Part shown: positions 8,285 through 15,617 of the stretch, in pieces | How positions within the stretch are numbered: position 1 is the stretch's first letter | Layout of the letters: every line of letters begins with the position of its first letter | Assembly: GCF_018449725.1 (NCBI RefSeq) | Contig: NZ_JAAVVC010000013.1 | Span: 62,001-126,000, forward strand | Direction: 5' to 3' | From: Pseudomonas sp. dw_612 | GTDB lineage: Bacteria; Pseudomonadota; Gammaproteobacteria; Pseudomonadales; Pseudomonadaceae | DNA length: 64,000 nt | Notes under the pieces: generated by a model | The model's database searches: none | Seen by the model: the letters and a program-made list of their open reading frames with translations, nothing else | Told to the model about the DNA's origin: nothing | Made by a program: the position numbers and the translations under genes

Positions 8285-10067
8285 ACCCTTCAGCGCCATC
8301 AAGGCTGTCGCGGCCGGCGTCGACTTCGCCGAGCTGCTAGTCGGCCGCCATGGTTTGTTCTGGAACGAATACCGCCCCGAGGACGCTGCCTGCCGAATCT
8401 GGCATTGGCATGACGGTCAGGCCACGTGCCTGACGCCAGCGGGGTTCAGTGTGCGCAGCCGCGTGTACGAATACGGCGGTGGAGCGTTTTGTCTGACGGA
8501 TGACGGGATAGTTTTCGTCAACGAGGCGGATCAGCAGCTGTATCGGCAGTCCTTGAAGGGCGAGACGCCTGAAGTGCTGACGTCGAGTGGCTTCCGTTAT
8601 GGCGATCTACAGTTTGCCAATGGCCAGGTGTTGGCGGTTGAAGAAAACCATGATCAACATCGGTTGGTAGCCATTGACCTGGCAAGCGGCGCGCGTCATT
8701 TACTGGCTGAAGGCGCGGATTTCTATGCGGCACCGACCCTGAGTCCGGACGCCCGACGCCTGGCCTGGATCGAGTGGAGCCGACCGGATCAGCCGTGGAC
8801 CGCGACCCGTTTGATGGTTGCGGAACGCCAAAACGAGGGTGGTTTTGGCAAACCCCGTTGTGTGGCGGGTGATGGGGTTCAAGAATCGCTGCAACAACCT
8901 CGTTTCGATGACAGTGGCCGCTTGTTTTGTCTGACGGATCGCGGCGGCTTTTGGCAACCCCGGGTGGAATCCGCCGAAGGCTTGAGGCCGCTGGCCAGCG
9001 CTGCCGCTGATCATGGCCCGGCGCCGTGGCAACTCGGTGGCAGCACGTGGTTACCGCTTGGCGAAGATCGTTATCTGGCGAGCTGGACCGAAGGTGGGTT
9101 TGGCCGACTGGGTCTTTGCGGCGACACCCCTGTGGATTTCACTGGGGACTACAGCCGTTTCCGAAGTCTCGCACTGGATGATCAGTTCATTTATTGCATC
9201 GCCTCCTCGCCGGTTACTTCCTCGGCGGTGATTGCCATTGAGCGCGACACGCGACAGGTCAAGGTCCTGGCCGGCGGCATCGCACCGCTGCCCGCCGAGC
9301 AAATCAGCCGCCCGCAAACCCTGCGCTACCCGAGCGGTTCAGGGGAGGCCCATGGCTTCTTCTACCCGGCAATGACCGGTGAAGCGAAACCGCCGCTGGT
9401 GGTGTTCATCCATGGTGGCCCGACCTCGGCCTGTTACCCGATGCTCGACCCGCGCATCCAGTATTGGACGCAACGAGGTTTCGCCGTGGCCGACCTCAAC
9501 TATCGCGGCAGCAGCGGCTACGGCCGGGCTTATCGCCAGGCGCTGCACTTGAGTTGGGGCGATGTGGATGTGGAAGACGCCTGTGCCGTGGTCGCATATC
9601 TCGCGGAACGCGGACTGATCGACGGCGACAAGGCGTTCATTCGCGGCGGCAGCGCCGGCGGCTACACGACCCTTTGCGCATTGGCCTTTCACAAGGTCTT
9701 CCGCGCCGGGGCCAGCCTGTATGGCGTCAGCGATCCGGTTGCCTTGGCCAGGGCAACGCACAAATTTGAAGGCGACTATCTGGATTGGTTGATCGGCGAT
9801 CCCGAGCAGGATGCCGAACGCTACGCCGCACGCACGCCCTTGCTGCACGCGAGCAATATCTCGGTGCCGGTGATTTTCTTTCAGGGCGAGCTGGATGCCG
9901 TGGTGGTGCCGCAGCAAACCCGCGACATGGTCACGGCGCTGGAGGACAACGGCATTCTGGTCGAGGCCCACTATTACGCGGACGAGCGTCATGGGTTTCG
10001 CAAGGCGGGCAATCAGGCCCATGCGCTGGAGCAGGAGTGGTTGTTTTATCGGCGGGTGATGGAATAG
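8250..10067 (+). CDS. S9 prolyl-oligopeptidase-like serine peptidase linked to pqq
   Basis: A 605-residue S9-family peptidase with an N-terminal beta-propeller (about residues 30-350) and a C-terminal alpha/beta hydrolase domain. The catalytic triad is Ser468 (GGSAGGY), Asp549 (GELDAVV) and His581 (DERHGFRK). It lacks a signal peptide. It overlaps pqqE by 35 bp, so it is the last gene of the pqq operon. I recall such a peptidase being named pqqM in some P. fluorescens strains; I could not verify the name, so no symbol is given. A role in PqqA processing is an inference from position. Confidence 0.85.
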   Translation: MNETHASSPKAEPFSAIKAVAAGVDFAELLVGRHGLFWNEYRPEDAACRIWHWHDGQATCLTPAGFSVRSRVYEYGGGAFCLTDDGIVFVNEADQQLYRQSLKGETPEVLTSSGFRYGDLQFANGQVLAVEENHDQHRLVAIDLASGARHLLAEGADFYAAPTLSPDARRLAWIEWSRPDQPWTATRLMVAERQNEGGFGKPRCVAGDGVQESLQQPRFDDSGRLFCLTDRGGFWQPRVESAEGLRPLASAAADHGPAPWQLGGSTWLPLGEDRYLASWTEGGFGRLGLCGDTPVDFTGDYSRFRSLALDDQFIYCIASSPVTSSAVIAIERDTRQVKVLAGGIAPLPAEQISRPQTLRYPSGSGEAHGFFYPAMTGEAKPPLVVFIHGGPTSACYPMLDPRIQYWTQRGFAVADLNYRGSSGYGRAYRQALHLSWGDVDVEDACAVVAYLAERGLIDGDKAFIRGGSAGGYTTLCALAFHKVFRAGASLYGVSDPVALARATHKFEGDYLDWLIGDPEQDAERYAARTPLLHASNISVPVIFFQGELDAVVVPQQTRDMVTALEDNGILVEAHYYADERHGFRKAGNQAHALEQEWLFYRRVME

Positions 10068-10089
10068 CTGATTGAAACCGTGGCGCGTC

Positions 10090-10186
10090 CTTCGCGCGCA
10101 AGCCTCGCTCCTACAGGATTGATGTCGTTAAGCCGATGTGTGGCACGGCATAAAACCTGTGGGAGCGAGGCTTGCCCGCGAAAGCG
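10090..10186. repeat. REP pair after the pqq operon
   Basis: Inverted REP arms (TTCGCGCGCAAGCCTCGCTC and GGGAGCGAGGCTTGCCCGCG) are separated by about 40 bp, directly downstream of the S9 peptidase and downstream of the convergent small gene. Confidence 0.9.
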
Positions 10187-10207
10187 TTTTACCTGACGCC
10201 GCGAGCC

Positions 10208-10366
10208 TCAGCGCTTGGCAATGATATACACCGCATGCACGATCCCCGGAATGTAACCGCACAACGTCAGCAGAATATTCAGCCAGAACGCCCCGGCAAA
10301 ACCGACTTGCAGAAACACACCCAGGGGCGGCAACAGAATGGCAATGATGATTCGAATAAAGTCCAT
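10208..10366 (-). CDS. YqaE/Pmp3-family small membrane protein
   Basis: A 52-residue protein made almost entirely of two membrane helices: RIIIAILLPPLGVFLQVGF and WLNILLTLCGYIPGIVHAVY. The LPPLGVF and NILLTLCGYIPGIVHA motifs are diagnostic of the UPF0057/Pmp3 family (stress-induced proteolipid in fungi and plants, YqaE in enterics). GGAG lies six bases before the ATG. It is normally a stress-related inner-membrane protein of unknown mechanism. Confidence 0.92.
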   Translation of the reverse strand: MDFIRIIIAILLPPLGVFLQVGFAGAFWLNILLTLCGYIPGIVHAVYIIAKR

Positions 10367-10449
10367 GGGTCAGCTCCTGATTGATGTTGGCTCGCACGAG
10401 CCACACAACCAATCGACCTGCGCCGTTCGTCAGGGTTCAGTGCAGTTCT

Positions 10450-10769
10450 TCAAGCCAGTATCTCAAGTCCGTATTTCTGAACGATGCTCAGCAACTTCAG
10501 CGCCATGCCGCTAGGCTGCTTATCACCCGCCTCCCATTGCTTGACTGTCGACGCGCTGGTGTTCAGATAACGCGCGAATACCGGTTGGCTGACGTTGTTG
10601 CTCTCGCGAAGCGCCTTGATCTGTTTCGCCGGGATTGCGTCCGGCACTTTCGCCAGCAAGACTCATCGAATTCGCGCATCGTTGCCTTGCTGATTGCACC
10701 AATGGCGAATAAGGCACTGGCTGATTCGTGTATCGATTCCGACACTTCACTTTTGTATTTTTTATTCAT
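10450..10769 (-). pseudogene. HigA/YiaG-like HTH antitoxin gene broken by a one-base frameshift
   Basis: Two overlapping frames together give one complete antitoxin-type regulator. The 5' part, from ATG 10769 behind GGAG, encodes MNKKYKSEVSESIHESA and ends at MREFDESC. The 3' part, in the next frame, continues as LAKVPDAIPAKQIKALRESN and the Cro/C1-type HTH (VSQPVFARYLNTSASTVKQW). The switch point is near 10658-10663, where TCTTGCTGG appears to lack one C. Intact homologues run through as about 105 residues. No RelE/HigB toxin gene is visible upstream. Either the gene is decayed, or this is an assembly error, or the C-terminal 69 residues are made separately. Confidence 0.8.
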
Positions 10770-10892
10770 TAGATATCTCCACAAATTACTTCATCTGCAG
10801 CAAGCGCTGGACTTCCATTCTGGCGCCCTCTAAAAAGCCATCGATCCAGCCATCGCTCAAGCACCAAATGGCCTCTGGCAAAACGCAGAGAC

Positions 10893-10931
10893 AAAAAAAC
10901 GCCCCACACCAAAAGAATCAGGCATGGGGCG
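10893..10931 (-). terminator. Terminator of the class-III aminotransferase gene
   Basis: On the minus strand CGCCCCA and TGGGGCG form a seven-pair stem around an 18-nt loop, followed by TTTTTTTG. It lies about 50 bp after the aminotransferase stop. Confidence 0.8.
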
Positions 10932-10981
10932 ATGCGTTATTACCGCGAGACGGTTCGGGAATTCGTGTAGGACAGCTCTGA

Positions 10982-12265
10982 TTAGACGGCAATCCCTTTG
11001 CGGCATTGCAGTTGCGCGGTGCGTACCCGGGAAAATGCGCGGGCCAAGCGCAGCAGCATCTCGTCGATGTTGGCTTTGCTGACGGAGAGGGCCGGGGTGA
11101 AGCGCAGGCAGCCGGGTTGCGGGGCGTTGAGCAGCAAGCCTTCGTGGAGTGCGGCTTTGACGACCGCGTCCGCTGAATTTTCGGACAGGGTCAGCCCCCA
11201 GAGCAGCCCTTGCCCGCGCAATTCGCCGTGAGCGTAGCGATGGGCCAGACGCCCCAGGCCTTCGCCCAGGTAGTGACCGATTTGCTGCACATGATCGAGA
11301 AAGCCTTTGTCTTGCACGCTATCGAGAACGGCCAGGCCAGCAGCGGTCGTCAGTGCATTGCCGTGATGAGTGCCGGTCATTTCGCCGAGGTCGAAGCAGC
11401 ACGCCTTGCCCCGGGCCAGCAGAGCTGCCAGCGGCACGCCGCCGCCCAGGCCTTTGCCGAGCACGACGATATCGGCCCGCACGCCGTAGGATTGTTCCGC
11501 GAGCAAGGTGCCGCAGCGACCGATCCCGGTTTGGACTTCGTCGAGGATCAGCAGGATGCCCAGCTCGCGACACAAGCGCTCGACGCCCTTGAGGTAATGC
11601 TCGTCGGCCGGGATCACCCCGGCTTCGCTCTGGATCGGTTCGAGCATGATCGCCACGGTGCGGGCGTCCACGGCCGCGTGCAACGCCGGAAGGTCATTGA
11701 ATGGGACGTGGCTGAAACCCGGCAACTGCGGCTCGAATCGGTTGGTCAGCGTCGAACTGTCCGACGCCGAAATCGTCCCGAGACTACGACCATGGCAACC
11801 CTTGTTGGCCACAATGATCCGCGAAGCCCCGTGACGATGCAGTTGGCCCCATTTGCGAGCCAGTTTGATCGCCGCGTCACAGGCTTCACTGCCGCTGTTG
11901 AGCAGGTAGGCCTGATCGCTGCCGGTAGTCGCGCAAAGGCGTTCAGCGAGGTTGAGCATGCCGCGGTTATGCAATCCAAAACCGGGGTTGATCAGTGCCC
12001 GGGCCTGATCCGAGATCGCGTTGACCAGCACTGAAGGGCTATGCCCCAGGCTATTGGCCCCGCCCCCCTGTGAAAAATCCAGATACGCGCGGTCATCGCT
12101 GTCCCACAACCATGAACCCTGGCCTCGGACAAAAATCTGTTGTGGCCGCTCGACACTGGGCATCAGGCACTCACTGGAAAGATTGTCACTGCGAACCGGC
12201 AATGAAGCGTCCATCACCAAGTCATCAAGACTGGGTGGATTGCGCCGCAAACTAAACAGATTCAT
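10982..12265 (-). CDS. Class-III PLP-dependent aminotransferase (ArgD/ornithine-type fold)
   Basis: A 427-residue fold-type I aminotransferase. The PLP-binding Lys is Lys271 in VLGKGLGGGVPLAA; other family marks are the LLNSGSEACDAAIKLARKW phosphate-site segment, the LILDEVQTGIGR Asp motif and the HGRSLG glycine-rich turn. The ATG at 12265 is preferred over a GTG three bases upstream. The true substrate cannot be told from sequence; acetylornithine, ornithine or another omega-amine are options, and 5-aminovalerate is conceivable given davBA ten kilobases away. It is divergent from a LysR gene, and a perfect 13-bp inverted repeat abuts its start codon. Confidence 0.85.
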   Translation of the reverse strand: MNLFSLRRNPPSLDDLVMDASLPVRSDNLSSECLMPSVERPQQIFVRGQGSWLWDSDDRAYLDFSQGGGANSLGHSPSVLVNAISDQARALINPGFGLHNRGMLNLAERLCATTGSDQAYLLNSGSEACDAAIKLARKWGQLHRHGASRIIVANKGCHGRSLGTISASDSSTLTNRFEPQLPGFSHVPFNDLPALHAAVDARTVAIMLEPIQSEAGVIPADEHYLKGVERLCRELGILLILDEVQTGIGRCGTLLAEQSYGVRADIVVLGKGLGGGVPLAALLARGKACCFDLGEMTGTHHGNALTTAAGLAVLDSVQDKGFLDHVQQIGHYLGEGLGRLAHRYAHGELRGQGLLWGLTLSENSADAVVKAALHEGLLLNAPQPGCLRFTPALSVSKANIDEMLLRLARAFSRVRTAQLQCRKGIAV

Positions 12266-12295
12266 CACAAAAAACCTCGTTTGAGGTTTTTTGTG
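12266..12295. promoter_or_regulatory. Perfect 13-bp inverted repeat abutting the aminotransferase start
   Basis: CACAAAAAACCTC and GAGGTTTTTTGTG flank the 4-nt loop GTTT. In the minus-strand transcript the hairpin ends at the base before ATG 12265 and includes the only SD-like GAGG. It also has terminator form (GC pairs plus a T-run) on both strands. It could be an operator, an attenuator or a translation-masking hairpin. Confidence 0.8.
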
Positions 12296-12434
12296 TTTCC
12301 TATGTAAACACCAACCAGGTAAACGGTACTCATCGCGCTTTCCGGCCCTGTAAGCCTTGTGAATGCGGTTAGACTAGGCTCAGGCACGGCGCTGAGCCAT
12401 TTCGATTTCACAGCATTTTCGATAAGTGTTACTT

Positions 12435-13355
12435 ATGGATTTCAAGCAACTGCGTTATTTCGTCGCGGTGTACGAAGAGGGCCATGTGGGCCGGGCCGCC
12501 GAACGACTTTCCATCTCGCAACCGGCGCTGTCGCAGCAGATCCGTCACCTCGAACAGAACCTCGATGTGAGCCTGTTCGAGCGCAGCAGCAAACGCCTGC
12601 TACCCACCTTGGCGGCTCACACCTTGTACAACCACGCGCTGCCGCTGCTCGACGGCCTGCAACGGGCACGAGAAGCGTTGGGCAATTTCAAAGGGCAGGC
12701 CTTACGCACGTTGGCGATTGGCGTGTTGCAGACGGTGCACACCAGCCTGGTGCCGCAGATGCTCGAACGGGTGCGCAAGGCGCAGCCGCACTTGGTGGTG
12801 CAGATCTATGAGCTGACCGGCCTGGAGATCGAACGGCGCTTGCTCAACGGTTCGCTGGACATCGGCATCAGCTACCTGCCACCCCGTCAGCCGGGGCTGC
12901 ATGGCGTGATGCTGTACGAAGATGAACTGACGCTTGTCATCCCGGCGGATCATCCGTTGCGGGAATTCAAGAAAGTCTCCATGAGTCAGGCTGCGGAATT
13001 GCCGATGCTGCTGTTGGGTGAAGAATTCCAACTGCGACAGATCTGGCAAACGCAACTGGCCAGCCTGGGACGGCGACCGCAGGTGCAAGCCGAACTGAAC
13101 AATATGGCGGGGATTCTCGACAGTTTGCCCCACACCCGGTTGGCCACGGTCTTGCCGGGGCGCTCGCAAAAGGCCCATGGCAACCATGAACTGCTGTGGA
13201 AACCCCTGACCGAGCCGCGCGTGCCGCTGAAAGTCGGGTTGGTGTGTCGAGATGTGCAACGGCAGCAAGCCTCGCTGGCCTTGTTGCAGACATTGCTGGA
13301 AGAAGTACTGAACGGGCCTGATGATCGCTTGAAAAGCCCGGCAACAATAACCTGA
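12435..13355 (+). CDS. LysR-family transcriptional regulator (CynR/CbbR-like)
   Basis: A 306-residue LysR protein. The N-terminal winged helix-turn-helix is at residues 1-60 (FKQLRYFVAVYEEG, GRAAERLSISQPALSQQIRHLE) and the periplasmic-binding-like effector domain follows from about residue 90 (TLAIGVLQTVHTSLVPQML). The ATG at 12435 is chosen over a GTG nine bases earlier. It is divergent from the class-III aminotransferase with 169 bp between starts, the classic LysR-target arrangement, so the aminotransferase is the likeliest target. The effector is unknown. Confidence 0.9.
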   Translation: MDFKQLRYFVAVYEEGHVGRAAERLSISQPALSQQIRHLEQNLDVSLFERSSKRLLPTLAAHTLYNHALPLLDGLQRAREALGNFKGQALRTLAIGVLQTVHTSLVPQMLERVRKAQPHLVVQIYELTGLEIERRLLNGSLDIGISYLPPRQPGLHGVMLYEDELTLVIPADHPLREFKKVSMSQAAELPMLLLGEEFQLRQIWQTQLASLGRRPQVQAELNNMAGILDSLPHTRLATVLPGRSQKAHGNHELLWKPLTEPRVPLKVGLVCRDVQRQQASLALLQTLLEEVLNGPDDRLKSPATIT

Positions 13356-13376
13356 GCACTTTTCGGTCGGACAAAG

Positions 13377-13402
13377 AAAACCCCGCCGAAGCGGGGCTTT
13401 GC
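13377..13402. terminator. Bidirectional intrinsic terminator
   Basis: CCCCGC-CGAA-GCGGGG at 13381-13396 is followed by CTTT on the + strand and preceded by AAAA, giving TTTTCTTT on the minus strand. It serves the LysR gene and probably the convergent acyl-CoA dehydrogenase transcript. Confidence 0.75.
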
Positions 13403-13545
13403 AGACTGTTTCCCTGACATCCATTTCACTCCGCCGTCCTGGCAGAATCCTACGTGTCCGTGTTGTTGCTTTGCGCTTCCTGCGCGACGTCCATGTGAAG
13501 TAGATTAGCTCTGGATCCAATCCGCGCATATGGGAAAACAGCAGC

Positions 13546-13575
13546 ACGTCATGTAAGAGAATGCTTACATGACGT
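13546..13575. promoter_or_regulatory. Perfect 12-bp inverted repeat after an acyl-CoA dehydrogenase gene
   Basis: ACGTCATGTAAG and CTTACATGACGT are separated by AGAATG. It lies 7 bp after the stop of the - strand dehydrogenase and has no T-run, so it is not a normal intrinsic terminator. Function unknown; an operator or a message-stabilising stem are possible. Confidence 0.7.
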
Positions 13576-13582
13576 TACAAGG

Positions 13583-15361
13583 TCAGAACTGCGATGCGTC
13601 CAGCAGGAACAGCGATTCGCTGCCGGCCTTCACCGACGCGCTCAGCGAGTGAATTCGCGGCAGCAGACGGGCGAAATAGAACCGCGCCGTGCCGAGTTTG
13701 CTCGCGTAGAACTCGTCCTGCGCTTCTTTGCCAAAGGCTGCCTTGGCCATCAATGCCCACATGTAAGCGTAGGAAACGTATCCGAACACTTGCAGATATT
13801 CGACCGAGGCCGCGCCGATTTCATTCGGGTTGTTTTTCGCCCGGTCCAACAGCCACGAAGTCAGCTCATCAAGGGTAGTCACCGCGTCGTTCAACGGCTT
13901 GGTGAACTCTGCCAGGTCAGCGCTGGCCGTTGCGGTGAAGTGACGAATCTCGTCGGCGAACAGGTTGTAGAACGCCCCGCCGCTGCCCACGATCTTGCGT
14001 CCTACAAGGTCCAAGGCCTGAATGCCGTTGGTGCCTTCATAAATCTGGGTGATGCGCACGTCACGCACCAGTTGTTCCTGGCCCCACTCACGAATGTAAC
14101 CGTGACCGCCGAACACTTGCTGGCCATGGACAGTGGTTTCCAGGCCCAGATCGGTCAGGAACGCCTTGGCCACCGGGGTCAGCAGCGCCACCAGGTCTTC
14201 GGCGCGTTTGCGGGTGGTCGGGTCTTCGCTGAACTTGGCGGTGTCCAGCTGCATGGCCACGTACGTCGAGAAGGCACGGCCGCCTTCGTTCGAAGCTTTC
14301 ATGGTCAGCAACATGCGACGCACGTCCGGGTGGACGATGATCGGGTCCGCGACTTTATCCTTGTTCTGCGCGCCAGTCGGCGAACGGCTTTGCAGACGAT
14401 CGCGAGCGTATTCGACAGCGTTCTGGTACGAGCGCTCGCCGGTGGCCAGGCCCTGGATACCCACACCCAGACGCTCGTAGTTCATCATGGTGAACATCGC
14501 CGCCAGGCCTTTGTTCGGCTCGCCGACCAGGTAACCCAGCGCTTCGTCGAAGTTCATCACGCAGGTCGCGGACGCCTGGATGCCCATTTTGTGTTCGATC
14601 GAACCGCAATTCGCCGGGTTACGTGCGCCCAGGCTGCCGTCGGCATTGACCATGAACTTAGGCACCAGGAACAGCGAAATGCCTTTCGGCCCCGCCGGTG
14701 CGTCCGGCAGTTTGGCCAGCACCAGGTGGATGATGTTCTCGGTCAGGTCGTGTTCACCGCCGGTGATGAAGATTTTGGTGCCGCTGACTTTGTAGGAACC
14801 GTCGGCCTGAGGTTCGGCCTTGGTGCGGATGATCCCCAGATCTGTACCGGCGTGCGGTTCGGTCAGGCACATGGAGCCGGCCCAGACGCCGGCGTACATG
14901 TTCGGCAGGTACGCAGCTTTCAGTTCATCGCTGGCGTGGGCGTTGATCGACAGGCAAGCGCCAGCGGTCAGCATCGGATACAGGCCAAACGACAGGCTGG
15001 CGGAGTTGACCATTTCTTCGACTTGGGCCGAAACCGCCTTGGGCATGCCCATGCCGCCGTAGGCCGGATCGCCACCGACGCCGACCCAACCGCCTTCAGC
15101 GTAAGTCTGGTAAGCCTGTGGGAAACCTGCCGGCGTGGTGACGGCACCGTCCGTCCAATGGCACCCTTCTTCGTCAGCCGCACGGCTCAGGGGCGCGATG
15201 CTTTTGCTGGTGACCTTGCCGGCTTCTTCGAGAATGGCTTCGACGGTTTCGGCATCAACGGTATCCGCCAGCGCCGGCAGCTCGGCCCAGAGTTTGGCGA
15301 CCTCGAAAACTTCATTGAGGACGAAGCGCATATCGCGCAGGGGCGCTTTGTAGTCAGCCAT
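13583..15361 (-). CDS. Acyl-CoA dehydrogenase, DmdC/FadE-like ~600-residue class (copy 1)
   Basis: A 592-residue FAD flavoprotein of the long acyl-CoA dehydrogenase class: a short N-terminal extension (MADYKAPLRDMRFVLNEVFE), the three ACAD domains, and an extra helical C-terminal domain from about residue 470. The catalytic base is Glu442 in IYEGTNGIQALDL, and the FAD/substrate segment MCLTEPHAGTDLG is present. Family members oxidise fatty acyl-CoAs or 3-methylmercaptopropionyl-CoA; chain length cannot be read from sequence. It is paralogous to the genes at 15618 and 21332. Inverted repeats upstream suggest its own regulation. Similar tandem genes lie near the biotin genes in P. aeruginosa (PA0506-0508 region, from memory). 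Confidence 0.92.
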   Translation of the reverse strand: MADYKAPLRDMRFVLNEVFEVAKLWAELPALADTVDAETVEAILEEAGKVTSKSIAPLSRAADEEGCHWTDGAVTTPAGFPQAYQTYAEGGWVGVGGDPAYGGMGMPKAVSAQVEEMVNSASLSFGLYPMLTAGACLSINAHASDELKAAYLPNMYAGVWAGSMCLTEPHAGTDLGIIRTKAEPQADGSYKVSGTKIFITGGEHDLTENIIHLVLAKLPDAPAGPKGISLFLVPKFMVNADGSLGARNPANCGSIEHKMGIQASATCVMNFDEALGYLVGEPNKGLAAMFTMMNYERLGVGIQGLATGERSYQNAVEYARDRLQSRSPTGAQNKDKVADPIIVHPDVRRMLLTMKASNEGGRAFSTYVAMQLDTAKFSEDPTTRKRAEDLVALLTPVAKAFLTDLGLETTVHGQQVFGGHGYIREWGQEQLVRDVRITQIYEGTNGIQALDLVGRKIVGSGGAFYNLFADEIRHFTATASADLAEFTKPLNDAVTTLDELTSWLLDRAKNNPNEIGAASVEYLQVFGYVSYAYMWALMAKAAFGKEAQDEFYASKLGTARFYFARLLPRIHSLSASVKAGSESLFLLDASQF

Positions 15362-15410
15362 GGCAAACCTCGCAAGATCTAAACGGGTGATTCGTAGGAA
15401 TGGTGTTTTC

Positions 15411-15433
15411 GTTGGGTTCGAGTGTAACCCAAC
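15411..15433 (-). promoter_or_regulatory. 8-bp perfect inverted repeat in leader of dehydrogenase copy 1
   Basis: GTTGGGTT-CGAGTGT-AACCCAAC, about 50 bp upstream of the ATG at 15361. It may be an operator or an mRNA hairpin. Confidence 0.5.
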
Positions 15434-15458
15434 AACTTTTACGACACATAGGGTCAGC

Positions 15459-15495
15459 TCATGACTGATTTGTAATGTTTAGTCACCAGTCATGA
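15459..15495 (-). promoter_or_regulatory. Operator-like inverted repeat upstream of dehydrogenase copy 1
   Basis: TCATGACT and AGTCATGA are spaced 21 bp apart, with the nested pair GACT/AGTC inside. The position, about 100 bp before the start codon, fits a promoter operator. The regulator was not identified. Confidence 0.5.
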
Positions 15496-15510
15496 TTCTG
15501 CCAAAACGTA

Positions 15511-15599
15511 ATCGCGGGCAAGCCTTGCTCCTACAGGTCCTCGGCGTACGCAAGTTGCGCGAACGCCATAAGAGTGTAGGAGCAAGGCTTGCCCGCGAT
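15511..15599. repeat. REP pair between dehydrogenase copies 1 and 2
   Basis: Inverted arms ATCGCGGGCAAGCCTTGCTC and GAGCAAGGCTTGCCCGCGAT, extended by CTACA/TGTAG, with about 38 bp between them. Confidence 0.9.
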
Positions 15600-15617
15600 G
15601 CTTCTAAAACGTGCTCG

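Noticed and set aside
10770..10892. A toxin gene upstream of the broken antitoxin
   Set aside because: Only a short frame ending in RLLQMK is open; it shows no RelE/HigB motif, and the aminotransferase terminator lies directly beyond.
13649..15382. A 577-codon + strand open frame, with similar ones over 16449-17255 and 21404-23161, opposite the acyl-CoA dehydrogenases
   Set aside because: All are antisense shadows of conserved - strand genes; long antisense frames are common at this GC content.
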